The notes under the pieces are model-generated. The model was not told the origin of the DNA and searched no databases. It saw only the letters and a list, made by a program, of their open reading frames with translations. Shown piece after piece: positions 1 to 6,567 of a DNA stretch of 64,000 nt (the first letter of the stretch is position 1; each line of letters opens with the position of its first letter). Source of the stretch: Cohnella thailandensis (lineage in GTDB: Bacteria > Bacillota > Bacilli > Paenibacillales > Paenibacillaceae); assembly GCF_014212135.1 (NCBI RefSeq), contig NZ_JACJVQ010000032.1:1-64000 (forward strand), in the 5' to 3' direction. The position numbers were made by a program, and so were the translations under genes.

Positions 1-230
1 CACAATTATATGGACTCTACTTTTTTTGGAGGTCAATTCAGTTTTTATACATGAAATATCACCTACAGCAACGGAGTTAGCATGAAGTTAAAGACCTAAA
101 AATGTAAATGTTACCTTAAATATCGAAACGGCCCTAGAAGAATTGCAATAGCCAATGTAAAATATAGGATAAAGTCTAGATCGTAAATAATCGAAATTTT
201 GTAGGAAATATGTAGTTCGTAGAAAAGACG
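1..230. other. Non-coding left edge, ending in a possible insertion-site core
   Basis: I see no convincing gene here; the minus-strand frames are low-complexity AT-rich shadows. The stretch ends in GACGTTATGTGC (227-238), which matches the right-hand core of the structured elements further right (GTTATGTGC at 4904-4912). Just upstream, TTCGTAGAA loosely recalls the CGTCGTGRATAC block that precedes the core in those elements, but the rest of the element is absent. This could be the last part of a decayed element or a single-sided receiving site of the attI type. The cassette boundary itself is well supported because the unit's far end complements it; the nature of the upstream sequence is inference. 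Confidence 0.45.
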
Positions 231-282
231 TTATGTGCAATTCGATTAATACTAAATAGGTTCCTAAGAAATGAGGATAATA

Positions 283-693
283 ATGGATTACTCTCACCTT
301 CAGGAATGGTTCGAAAAAGAAAGAGAATTGAATGAATTTGAAATAGAAATATTAACATTATTATTAAGTAAACCTTTCAAAGGTAGAAACATACTAAAAG
401 AACAGATAGTCAAAACAAAGGTTAATGGACGCTGTAAATGTGGGTGTTTAAGTATCAATCTTACTGTTCCACATGATATAAATAAGTTCCCACATCATAT
501 TCGAGTGCCAGTTGAAATTAATGTGAAAGAACGAAATGAACCAGTTATGATCCTGTTACACGTAGTTGATGGATATATTAACGAATTAGAGATATTAAGA
601 GCTGATTCAGAGCCTATAATAGAAAAATTAGATATTACAAATTATGAATTGATTATTAGAAGGGAACTCGAAGAAGAATCGAACAGCACATAA
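283..693 (+). CDS. Cassette 1 protein of unknown function, CxCxC motif
   Basis: This is a 136-residue soluble protein with no signal peptide or membrane segment. I prefer the ATG at 283 because GAGGA lies 6 bases upstream; an in-frame ATG at 271 would put that ribosome site inside the gene. A Cys cluster, C51-x-C53-x-C55 in RCKCGCLSINL, is followed by HH at 71-72 and a strand-rich half containing ILLHVVDGYINELE. The Cys/His residues may bind metal. The overall look recalls small CGC-motif proteins of unknown function found near toxin-immunity genes, but I cannot name the family. Its stop codon TAA (691-693) lies inside the left core ATAAC of the following element, so gene end and recombination core are fused. 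It is the only gene of the first cassette. Confidence 0.75.
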   Translation: MDYSHLQEWFEKERELNEFEIEILTLLLSKPFKGRNILKEQIVKTKVNGRCKCGCLSINLTVPHDINKFPHHIRVPVEINVKERNEPVMILLHVVDGYINELEILRADSEPIIEKLDITNYELIIRRELEEESNST

Positions 694-861
694 CATCATA
701 TCCACGCTTCGGAGCCTGGTGGCTCCTCGGTCCGCCCGAAGAAGAAAGGCATGGAAGTGGAATCTGGCGGACACATCCACACCGACAAACTGCGCAAGCG
801 CAGCCGGCTCCTAACGGAGCCTTAAGTCGGTGGGACGTCGTGGATACAGGAATGTTATCTG
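686..861 (+). repeat. Structured cassette-end element 1 (attC-like)
   Basis: Left core GCACATAAC (686-694), right core GTTATCTG (854-861). An outer stem pairs TATCCACG with CGTGGATA. Inside are hairpin GGAGCC/GGCTCC, a stem GTCCGCC (730-736) with GGCGGAC (766-772), and a stem CACCGAC (780-786) with GTCGGTG (826-832) that carries two small hairpins. Predicted cut between 854 and 855 by analogy with GTTRRRY sites. Confidence 0.85.
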
Positions 862-906
862 AAACATCTGCAATTAAGTAAAAATAATAGTAAAGGATGA
901 TAACAC

Positions 907-1293
907 ATGAAAAAAAGAGTATTTATTAGTTTTGATATTGATAATGATGAAGGTACAAAGCGTATGTTAACTGGACAAGCTAACCTTCCAGATAGTCCTT
1001 TTGAATTCAAAGATAATTCAGTCAAGGCTCATTTAACAGGTGACTGGAAGGAGAAAGTTCGTCGTAGAATGGATAATGTTGATGTGGTTGTTGTACTTTG
1101 TGGAACAAAAACCCATACTGCTGATGGTGTTGCAGCAGAGTTGACAATCGCTAAAGAAAAGGGGAAACCGTATTTCCTTTTAGCAGCATATACAGATAAA
1201 CCATGTTCAAAACCCAAGACAGCTACATCATCTGATAAACTTTATAGATGGACATGGGATAATCTAAAAAAACTAATTGCCGGACAACGTTGA
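907..1293 (+). CDS. ThsB-like TIR-domain protein (Thoeris-type)
   Basis: This 128-residue protein is a single TIR-like domain of the MTH538/DUF1863 type found in Thoeris ThsB. It starts with the strand VFISFD (residues 5-10). W47 and the segment DVVVVLCGTKTHT follow, then GVAAELTIAKEKGKP, where E78 sits where the catalytic or NAD-contacting glutamate of TIR domains lies. Known members sense phage infection and make a cyclic ADP-ribose type signal that activates an effector. The neighbour starting at 1308 is a membrane protein with its own TIR-like head, within the same cassette and 14 bases downstream, so the two probably act together. It lies 52 bases after the cassette start, and I see no strong own promoter. 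Defence function is inference from family and context. Confidence 0.85.
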   Translation: MKKRVFISFDIDNDEGTKRMLTGQANLPDSPFEFKDNSVKAHLTGDWKEKVRRRMDNVDVVVVLCGTKTHTADGVAAELTIAKEKGKPYFLLAAYTDKPCSKPKTATSSDKLYRWTWDNLKKLIAGQR

Positions 1294-1307
1294 GGAGAGT
1301 TCATTGT

Positions 1308-2120
1308 ATGAAAATATTTGTTATCCATAGATTTGAAGATAATAAGAAGGCTAGAGAACTTATTAAGGAACTCTCTAGAAATGCAAAAATCAATCTTCAA
1401 CCAGTGTTTTTAGATAGTTATAGAAATGGGAGTTGGAAAGCAAAGGCGATTGATGAAATATATAATTCGGAAATTGTTGTAGTATACAATTTACAACACT
1501 GTAAAGAATCACCCAATGCTTTATGGGAATTAAATAAAGCTGAGGAAGCCAAAAAAGAGATTATTGAACTTAGTGAAAAAAATAATGATGAAGCAATTTC
1601 AAGATTAATAACTGTATATAATATGAAAGATGAATTTGAAGACTGTTTTTCATCAAATACCGATAACACCATGGAATTATATAAGTTGATGGTGCAGTCT
1701 TCTGAACAATTAATTCAAAGAAGACAAGCAACGAACGCATTCTTTATTACTGTAATTGGAAGTCTCCTTGCAGTTGCAGGTTTATTTGCAAGTACGGGAA
1801 CCCTGAATGGTGATTCCATATTTATATTGTATGGTTTTGCAGGTGTAGGGATTCTACTATGTAATTCATGGAAGAATTTAATAGAAAACTACGGAAAATT
1901 AAACAAAGCGAAATTTGACGTAATTCTAAGGTTAGAAAAAGCCTTAGGAGCACAAATATATTCTGCCGAATGGATTGCTTTAGGAAAAGGAATGAGAAAA
2001 GAAAAATACAAGTCATTTACAGCTACTGAAAAGAATGTCCCCTTTTTATTTATGCTTTTGATTATTGTTTTAACAATTGCAATAACTATTTGGATTATTT
2101 ACAAAAATGATCTATTTTGA
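1308..2120 (+). CDS. TIR-like domain fused to a RipA-type membrane domain
   Basis: The likely start is the ATG at 1308, with GGAGAG about 9 bases upstream; a TTG at 1290 overlapping the previous gene is less likely. The 270-residue product begins with a TIR-like domain (about 1-90): KIFVIHRFED, VFLDS, WKAKAIDEIYNSEIVVVYN and ALWEL with E74 at the catalytic-Glu position. Residues 125-270 hold three predicted membrane segments (about 144-163, 171-187, 245-265). The IYSAEWIALGKG and FTATEKNVPF motifs recall what databases call RipA-family octameric membrane proteins. A plausible model is that the TIR head, or a nucleotide made by the upstream ThsB-like protein, opens the membrane part during infection. 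It is the second gene of cassette 2 and is followed by element 2. The domain calls are by eye. Confidence 0.75.
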   Translation: MKIFVIHRFEDNKKARELIKELSRNAKINLQPVFLDSYRNGSWKAKAIDEIYNSEIVVVYNLQHCKESPNALWELNKAEEAKKEIIELSEKNNDEAISRLITVYNMKDEFEDCFSSNTDNTMELYKLMVQSSEQLIQRRQATNAFFITVIGSLLAVAGLFASTGTLNGDSIFILYGFAGVGILLCNSWKNLIENYGKLNKAKFDVILRLEKALGAQIYSAEWIALGKGMRKEKYKSFTATEKNVPFLFMLLIIVLTIAITIWIIYKNDLF

Positions 2121-2163
2121 AACACAATGAATTTTGATAGTTTTTTCAAGAAGACAGATGCAA

Positions 2164-2315
2164 CAGATAACACCGTTTTCACGCTGCGAGGCATTCGCCC
2201 CTTGGTCCGCCAGGAGTATTAGTCAGGGGAATCGATTCAGGCGGACACATCGATCCCCCTAAGATAGGAGCGATCTAGGGGGGATCGACGTCGTGAATAC
2301 AAGGGACGTTATATG
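2164..2315 (+). repeat. Structured cassette-end element 2 (attC-like)
   Basis: Left core CAGATAAC (2164-2171), right core GTTATATG (2308-2315). GTCCGCC/GGCGGAC is conserved. The inner arm seen in element 1 is here a different but perfectly paired stem, CGATCCCCC (2251-2259) with GGGGGATCG (2279-2287), so pairing rather than sequence is kept. Confidence 0.85.
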
Positions 2316-2401
2316 TAATTGGGGCAAAAGCGAAAAATGAATATTAACAATATATAGATAATTTGATAGGATATTCATATATAACACGTGGAGGTAATAA
2401 T

Positions 2402-3592
2402 ATGGCGGAGGAGACAAATCAAGAAGTTGTTGATGATTTCAGCAGGGAACAATCCTCGAAAGAAACAAAAGAAAAGAGAAAGGGCAAAGCATTTCCTCAG
2501 AGTGAACTTCCAAGAGTTACGTTAGAAGATACAATTCCGATAGCTCAGCAAATTTATGAGAATGTAGCAAATAGTTCAATTTCTTTTGAAGAATTAGCCA
2601 AACTTCTCGGGACAAGTGTTCATACAAAAAGCACTAAATATGGGATTTGGGGATCTGAAGCGTACGGATTACTTACAAAAAATGAAAAGGGAGACTATTT
2701 ACTTTCTGAAACCGGAAGAAAAATCATAGTTCCAACATATGATGGAGAAGACCTTGAGGCGAAAATTAAAGCAATATTGACTCCGACAGTACTTAGTAAA
2801 TTTTATCTGGAATATAATAAACATCCTATACCTCAAGACAATTATTTTTCTAATCTTCTTGAAACTAAACTTGGTGTCCCTAGAGATAGAATAGTAGAAG
2901 CAAAGGAAATAATTATAAAGAATGCTGAATATACTGGGATATTAAGGAAAGATTCTAAACTAGATAAAAATATAATAGATTTGGATGTTGCAACATCATT
3001 AAAAGTAAACAATGAAAAAGATGATGTAAAAATTCAAGAGATTAAAGAGGTAGAAATAACAAGTTATTCAACAAATATTCTTGAAAGTGACGAAAAGACT
3101 TGTTTTGTTATTTGCCCTATAGGTGAAGATAGTTCGCTTGAAAGAAAACATTCAGACTTAATATTGAAACACCTAATCCAACCTGTACTTGATTCATTTG
3201 GTTATAAGGTTGTAAGAGCGGATAAAATCGAAAAGTCTGGGTTAATAACACAACAGATTTTTGACAATCTAATTAAATCCCAGCTTTGTATAGCGGATCT
3301 TTCTTTTAATAATCCAAATGTATTTTATGAATTGGGAGTTAGACATATGAGTCAGCTGCCAACAGTTCAAATTATACGTAAGGGTGATAAAATTCCATTT
3401 GATGTGTCTCATGGAAGAACGATTGTTATAGACACGTCTGATGTATATACTGTATTTGATCGAATGGAATCGGCCAAGAAGGAATTAATAGAATATGTAA
3501 GAGCGATCGTTAGTAATATTAATAATGATATTAGCGAGGATAATCCTATCCGTGTTTATTTACCGAACATCAAAGTAATATTACCCAAATAA
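2402..3592 (+). CDS. Winged-helix plus TIR-like/deoxyribosyltransferase-like domain protein
   Basis: The start at 2402 is chosen for GGAGG about 7 bases upstream; an in-frame ATG at 2363 lacks a ribosome site. The 396-residue product has a charged, disordered N-terminus (1-35) and a DUF5343-like winged-helix region (about 40-185; SFEELAKLLG, LLSETGR). Its C-terminal Rossmann-type domain runs from about 230 to 375. The motifs TCFVICPIGED, YKVVRADKI, GLITQQI and ADLSFNNPNVFYELGVRH place it with the nucleoside 2-deoxyribosyltransferase/TIR-like proteins common in defence loci; E310 in FYELG is the expected active-site glutamate. A role in hydrolysing NAD or a nucleotide after sensing infection is inference. 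It is the only gene of cassette 3, has its own terminator, and lies about 93 bases from the cassette start. Confidence 0.8.
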   Translation: MAEETNQEVVDDFSREQSSKETKEKRKGKAFPQSELPRVTLEDTIPIAQQIYENVANSSISFEELAKLLGTSVHTKSTKYGIWGSEAYGLLTKNEKGDYLLSETGRKIIVPTYDGEDLEAKIKAILTPTVLSKFYLEYNKHPIPQDNYFSNLLETKLGVPRDRIVEAKEIIIKNAEYTGILRKDSKLDKNIIDLDVATSLKVNNEKDDVKIQEIKEVEITSYSTNILESDEKTCFVICPIGEDSSLERKHSDLILKHLIQPVLDSFGYKVVRADKIEKSGLITQQIFDNLIKSQLCIADLSFNNPNVFYELGVRHMSQLPTVQIIRKGDKIPFDVSHGRTIVIDTSDVYTVFDRMESAKKELIEYVRAIVSNINNDISEDNPIRVYLPNIKVILPK

Positions 3593-3597
3593 TGGTT

Positions 3598-3624
3598 AGT
3601 CCGTGAATATACGGGCTTTCTTTA
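3598..3624 (+). terminator. Hairpin terminator of the cassette 3 gene
   Basis: AGTCCGT and ACGGGCT form a 7-bp stem (with one G-T pair) followed by TTTCTTTATT, five bases after the stop codon. Confidence 0.65.
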
Positions 3625-3813
3625 TTGCTTTACTCTTCTACTTTGCGGTTTTTTTGCCCGATGAGAATGAATTTTGAATTACTTAGGCAGATCACAACCC
3701 TGAGAACTTACCCGCAATCGGTGTCTGCACCGTTTAGCTTAATAGTTGATGGGATTCTGGCAGAATGACTTACATAAGATAATTTGCTTGTATTTCGAAG
3801 ATGGCCCCAACTT
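3625..3813. other. Non-coding tail of cassette 3
   Basis: About 190 bases between the terminator and element 3. I see no gene or clear motif here. Confidence 0.6.
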
Positions 3814-3981
3814 CATATAACATCATATTCACGCATCGGGCGTTGTGGCCCTCGGTCCGCGAGATGAAATCGGCAGGGAAGCAGATTCAGCGGACACATC
3901 CGCACCGACTAACCGCAACGCGGCCACTCCCGTTGGTCGCTTAAGTCGGTAGGACGTCGTGAATACGGGAACGTTATACGC
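3814..3981 (+). repeat. Structured cassette-end element 3 (attC-like)
   Basis: Left core CATATAAC (3814-3821), right core GTTATACGC (3973-3981). The outer stem is TATTCACG with CGTGAATA, compensating TATCCACG/CGTGGATA of element 1. GTCCGC/GCGGAC and ACCGACT (3904-3910)/AGTCGGT (3944-3950) form the inner arms. Confidence 0.85.
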
Positions 3982-3994
3982 AAGTTCGTTAAGA

Positions 3995-4375
3995 TCAATA
4001 AATAGAATAACTATCAAAATCTAATTTAAGATTGAATTTACTGAAAAAATCGATACCTAAAATTGCATCGAATCCATATGGTATTCTTGTCATTCCGAGC
4101 TGGATTTCAAAATCATTTAACTGATAATCGTCAATGTATAAATCGGATACTGATTGTTGATAGCAAACTTCACTTTTTCCACCGACACCATACATTCTTA
4201 CAGCACTACCGTTGCCAGATTGAATATAGAGACCTGTAGAATCTACAAGATCGGTATCAAAGATTGATATTAAGCATCCAGTATCAATTAAAACATGTTC
4301 TAATTTGATCGATCCTGATTTATACTTCAAGTTAATGGAAACAGTAGGGAGGCCACTATGCATTTGAATCTTCAT
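3995..4375 (-). CDS. Retropepsin-like aspartic protease
   Basis: A 126-residue protein with the single-lobe aspartic protease signature VLIDTGCLISIFD (D31-T32-G33), a flap-like middle and a closing ILGIDFF element. Such proteins act as dimers, each subunit giving one catalytic Asp. There is no signal peptide, so it should be cytoplasmic. It is read against the direction of the cassette array and overlaps the end of its partner gene (ending at 4372) by 4 bases, so the two are translationally coupled. Natural substrate unknown. A toxin-like or regulatory protease with an adjacent partner protein would fit an antisense cassette with its own promoter, but this is inference. Confidence 0.8.
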   Translation of the reverse strand: MKIQMHSGLPTVSINLKYKSGSIKLEHVLIDTGCLISIFDTDLVDSTGLYIQSGNGSAVRMYGVGGKSEVCYQQSVSDLYIDDYQLNDFEIQLGMTRIPYGFDAILGIDFFSKFNLKLDFDSYSIY

Positions 4376-4632
4376 GGTTTCCCTCTAAAACCGAGAAAGG
4401 GCTGTTCAATAACCTCTATTGATTCATTTCCAGTGAAGAAAATATAGAACTCTCTATCAGGCTCAGCTAAGTGAAATTTTTTATACTCTGTCCATGCTTG
4501 TCTTGAATCGGGGAAATCTGACATGACGGACATTTCTTCAATAATTCTACGACTATTAAGTGAGGAAGCTTCGATAGCTTCAACTAGCACCCATTTTTCT
4601 GGGTAATGTTCTCTGACTGTAGACCACTTCAT
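4372..4632 (-). CDS. Small acidic partner protein of the aspartic protease
   Basis: The likely start is the ATG at 4632, preceded by GGGAGGT 7 bases upstream; a longer reading from 4653 would include that site. The product is 86 residues, begins MKWSTVREHYP and has a compact alpha/beta look with PDREFYIFFTG near the middle. I do not recognise a named family. It overlaps the aspartic protease start by 4 bases (ATGA type), making the pair an operon that fills cassette 4 in reverse orientation. It could be an antitoxin-like partner, a substrate, or a specificity factor of the protease. Confidence 0.7.
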   Translation of the reverse strand: MKWSTVREHYPEKWVLVEAIEASSLNSRRIIEEMSVMSDFPDSRQAWTEYKKFHLAEPDREFYIFFTGNESIEVIEQPFLGFRGKP

Positions 4633-4718
4633 AAATGAGACCTCCCGAAACAAGGACTATGATATTAATTTTACCACAAGAAAAGGGATTTGAATGCATT
4701 TCGAAGAAGAACGAACCG

Positions 4719-4912
4719 GCGTATAACACCATGTTCACGCTTCGGGCCATTCGACCCTCGGTCCAAAGAAGTTAGAAGTGGAATCGAAGAGGCATTTCAG
4801 TAGCAGGGAAGATTATTCAGCCGGACACACCTGCACTCCATAACCGCGTCGCGGCAGGTTCCTCCGGAACCTTAAGGGAGTGGGGCGTCGTGGATACAGG
4901 ACCGTTATGTGC
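4719..4912 (+). repeat. Structured cassette-end element 4 (attC-like)
   Basis: Left core GCGTATAAC (4719-4727), right core GTTATGTGC (4904-4912). It is the longest copy because of extra sequence between the CGGTCC and GCCGGAC blocks. The inner arm is CACTCC (4834-4839) with GGAGTG (4877-4882), a third sequence version of the same pairing. Two small hairpins, CCGCGTCGCGG and GGTTCCTCCGGAACC, sit inside it. Confidence 0.85.
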
Positions 4913-4948
4913 AATTGACGAAAAATCATATTGTATGAGGTGATTCCA

Positions 4949-5494
4949 TTGAAGCGAATATATCTCATAAGACATTGTAAGGCCAATGGTCAAGAAGCAG
5001 GTGCCCAATTAACGATCGAAGGTCGTATACAAGCAAAACATTTAGCTGAGTTTCTGACTGAGAAACAAATTGATTATATAGTTTCAAGTTCATATGAACG
5101 AGCCATTTCTTCAATTCGACCACTGGCTAAGAAACTTAATTTAATGATACATATGGATAACCGGTTATGTGAGAGGGTATTGTCTACGGAAGAATTGGTA
5201 AATTGGATGGAGACTCTTAGAGAGTCCTATGAGGATTTAGATAGGAAGCTACCAGGCGGTGAATCATCACGAGATGCGATGACCCGTGGAGTTTCTGTCA
5301 TTAATGAATTATACAGTCGGACAGAGAAGAACATCGCAGTTGTGACACATGGAAACCTAATGTCGTTGATATTAAAGTATTATAATAATAGTTATGGATT
5401 CAATGAATGGGAAAGGCTGACGAATCCAGATATATATGAACTTGTCAAACCCAAAAATGAAGAAGAAACAACATTAAACCGAATCTGGATGTAA
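4949..5494 (+). CDS. Histidine phosphatase family protein (RHC variant)
   Basis: A TTG start at 4949 is preferred because GAGGTG lies 7 bases upstream; the reading from TTG 4931 would swallow it. The 181-residue protein has the phosphoglycerate-mutase-like phosphatase fold. The first motif is LIRHCKANGQ, with the phospho-accepting His at residue 9 and Cys in place of the common Gly of RHG. SSSYERAISS, PGGES and the second catalytic His in VVTHGNLMS follow. Such enzymes remove phosphate from small metabolites or proteins; the substrate cannot be told. It is the sole gene of cassette 5, 44 bases from the cassette start, and its element is decayed. Confidence 0.85.
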   Translation: MKRIYLIRHCKANGQEAGAQLTIEGRIQAKHLAEFLTEKQIDYIVSSSYERAISSIRPLAKKLNLMIHMDNRLCERVLSTEELVNWMETLRESYEDLDRKLPGGESSRDAMTRGVSVINELYSRTEKNIAVVTHGNLMSLILKYYNNSYGFNEWERLTNPDIYELVKPKNEEETTLNRIWM

Positions 5495-5513
5495 CTCGAG
5501 GAAGTCGGAAACA

Positions 5514-5584
5514 GCGCATAATATCGTATTGACATATCGGGACATTCGACCCATTGCAAGAAAGCTAGTCGGCAAAACGTTAGA
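5514..5584 (+). repeat. Decayed fifth cassette-end element
   Basis: The first 45 or so bases align with the left part of element 4 (GCGCATAAT, then TCGGGACATTCGACCC against TCGGGCCATTCGACCC). The middle and right arms are missing; a possible core remnant CGTTAG lies at 5578-5583. It marks the apparent right end of the recognisable array. Confidence 0.6.
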
Positions 5585-5712
5585 AAAATATTAAACTCTA
5601 TGTAGAAGATCAAGGATACAGAGGAAAGTATGATCAATACAAGGAGATTCATATGAGTCACGTAAGTATCGGATGGCCAGAGAAAATAAACCTGATAATA
5701 AGAGCAAGTTAA
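5584..5712 (+). pseudogene. Possible C-terminal remnant of a lost gene
   Basis: A 42-codon open frame ends at TAA 5710-5712 and has a protein-like composition (LYVEDQGYRGKYDQYKEI, then VSIGWPEKINL). It begins right at the edge of the decayed element and lacks a good start; an internal ATG with GGAG upstream would give only 19 residues. It may be the tail of a former cassette gene. I cannot name the parent family. Confidence 0.3.
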
Positions 5713-5740
5713 ATATTGAATTGATTGTTGGAGGTAAGAA

Positions 5741-6097
5741 ATGAAAGTCAAACGAATAGTCCCAAATATTGATACAAGGAATGTTGACGCGGCGAAATCA
5801 TTTTATCAGGATGTGCTCGGGCTCGATTTATTGATGGACCATGGCTGGATTGCAACTTACGGATCAAGGGAAGAAACGAGTGTCCAAATTAGTTTTGCTT
5901 CACAGGGGGGATCGTCGACACCTACGCCTGATCTATCTATTGAAGTTGACAACGTAGATCTTTGTTTGGAACGCATGAAGAGCGCTGGATTTCGAATTGA
6001 ATACGGTCCTGTAGATGAGCCTTGGGGGGTTCGGCGTTTTTTTGTCCGCGATCCGTTTGGCAAGCTTATAAATATTCTTGCCCATAAAGCGCATTAA
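5741..6097 (+). CDS. VOC (glyoxalase/bleomycin-resistance) superfamily protein
   Basis: 118 residues forming one VOC module pair: IVPNIDTRNVDAAKSFYQD at the start, GLDLLMDHGWIATYG, a second half beginning DLSIEVDNVDLCLERM, and the closing FFVRDPFGKLINIL. Members bind a metal between beta-alpha-beta-beta-beta units and act as dioxygenases, glyoxalases, or drug-binding resistance proteins. The substrate is not evident. A good ribosome site (GGAGG, 6 bases from ATG) is present. It lies just past the decayed cassette element, 30 bases before the acetyltransferase gene, and may have entered with the array. Confidence 0.8.
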   Translation: MKVKRIVPNIDTRNVDAAKSFYQDVLGLDLLMDHGWIATYGSREETSVQISFASQGGSSTPTPDLSIEVDNVDLCLERMKSAGFRIEYGPVDEPWGVRRFFVRDPFGKLINILAHKAH

Positions 6098-6127
6098 GAA
6101 ATAATTGGAATAGGGAGAACGTCAAGA

Positions 6128-6547
6128 ATGTCAATTACGATCAGATTTGGAAATTCAGGCGATTCAAACGATGTACTAATAGGCGATCAACATATTCCGA
6201 AACATATTTTAAGTTGGAAGCTGCAAAACCAAGAAATTGTTCTGGCCAAAGACGATGAGGATTTAATCGGATATTTAAGGGTGGAATTCTTATGGTCGAA
6301 GTTCCCTTATATAGGGTTGATAATGGTTCATCCTGATTATAGAGGTAAAGGTCTGGGAAAAGGAATGTTACAGTATGTTGAAGAGCATTTAAAGAGTAAG
6401 GGCTTAAGAAAAATATATAGTTCGTCTCAAGTAAATGAAAGCCCCCCTCAAGAATGGCACAGGAAAATGGGATTTAAGGAATGCGGAATAATCAATGGAA
6501 TAAACGAAGGTAATATCGGAGAAGTGTTTTTTGTTAAGGAACTATAG
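6128..6547 (+). CDS. GNAT family N-acetyltransferase
   Basis: 139 residues with a GNAT core: DDEDLIGYLRVEFLW (strands 2-3), then IGLIMVHPDYRGKGLGKGML, the acetyl-CoA pyrophosphate-binding motif A, then SSQVNESPPQEWHRKMGFKECG. It transfers acetyl from acetyl-CoA to an unknown amine. AGGGAG lies about 8 bases before the ATG. AT-rich like the array genes and 30 bases downstream of the VOC gene, so probably co-transcribed with it. Confidence 0.85.
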   Translation: MSITIRFGNSGDSNDVLIGDQHIPKHILSWKLQNQEIVLAKDDEDLIGYLRVEFLWSKFPYIGLIMVHPDYRGKGLGKGMLQYVEEHLKSKGLRKIYSSSQVNESPPQEWHRKMGFKECGIINGINEGNIGEVFFVKEL

Positions 6548-6567
6548 ATAACGTTTTAATGGGTAGT

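Larger units (their letters stand above)
230..5584 (+). mobile_element. Integron-like gene cassette array without a visible integrase
   Basis: Five units run G|TTAT to G|TTAT: 231-854, 855-2308, 2309-3973, 3974-4904, and 4905 to a decayed end near 5584. Each holds one or two short genes followed by a structured element. Units begin with TTATGTGC, TTATCTG, TTATATG, TTATACGC and TTATGTGC and end, at the left core of their own element, with GCACATAAC, CAGATAAC, CATATAAC, GCGTATAAC and a degenerate GCGCATAAT. The first four pairs are exact complements including the variable bases. This is the logic of integron cassettes, where R'' and R' become complementary in the circular cassette. Genes are AT-rich and unrelated to each other while the elements are similar, also as in integrons. 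No tyrosine recombinase is present in the window. Orientation (element 3' of plus-strand genes) predicts the recombinase to the left. Confidence 0.8.

Noticed and set aside
686-2315. Retron or reverse-transcriptase-linked element
   Set aside because: No reverse transcriptase in the window, and the conserved parts include matched unit ends that retron RNAs do not have.
686-4912. The repeated elements as plain terminators, REP/BOX repeats, a CRISPR array or introns
   Set aside because: They are too long and branched for terminators and lack U tracts. Spacers are whole genes, not 30-40 bases. They lie between genes, not inside them. The unit-wise complementarity of ends is not explained by a passive repeat. 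A structural RNA role is not excluded.
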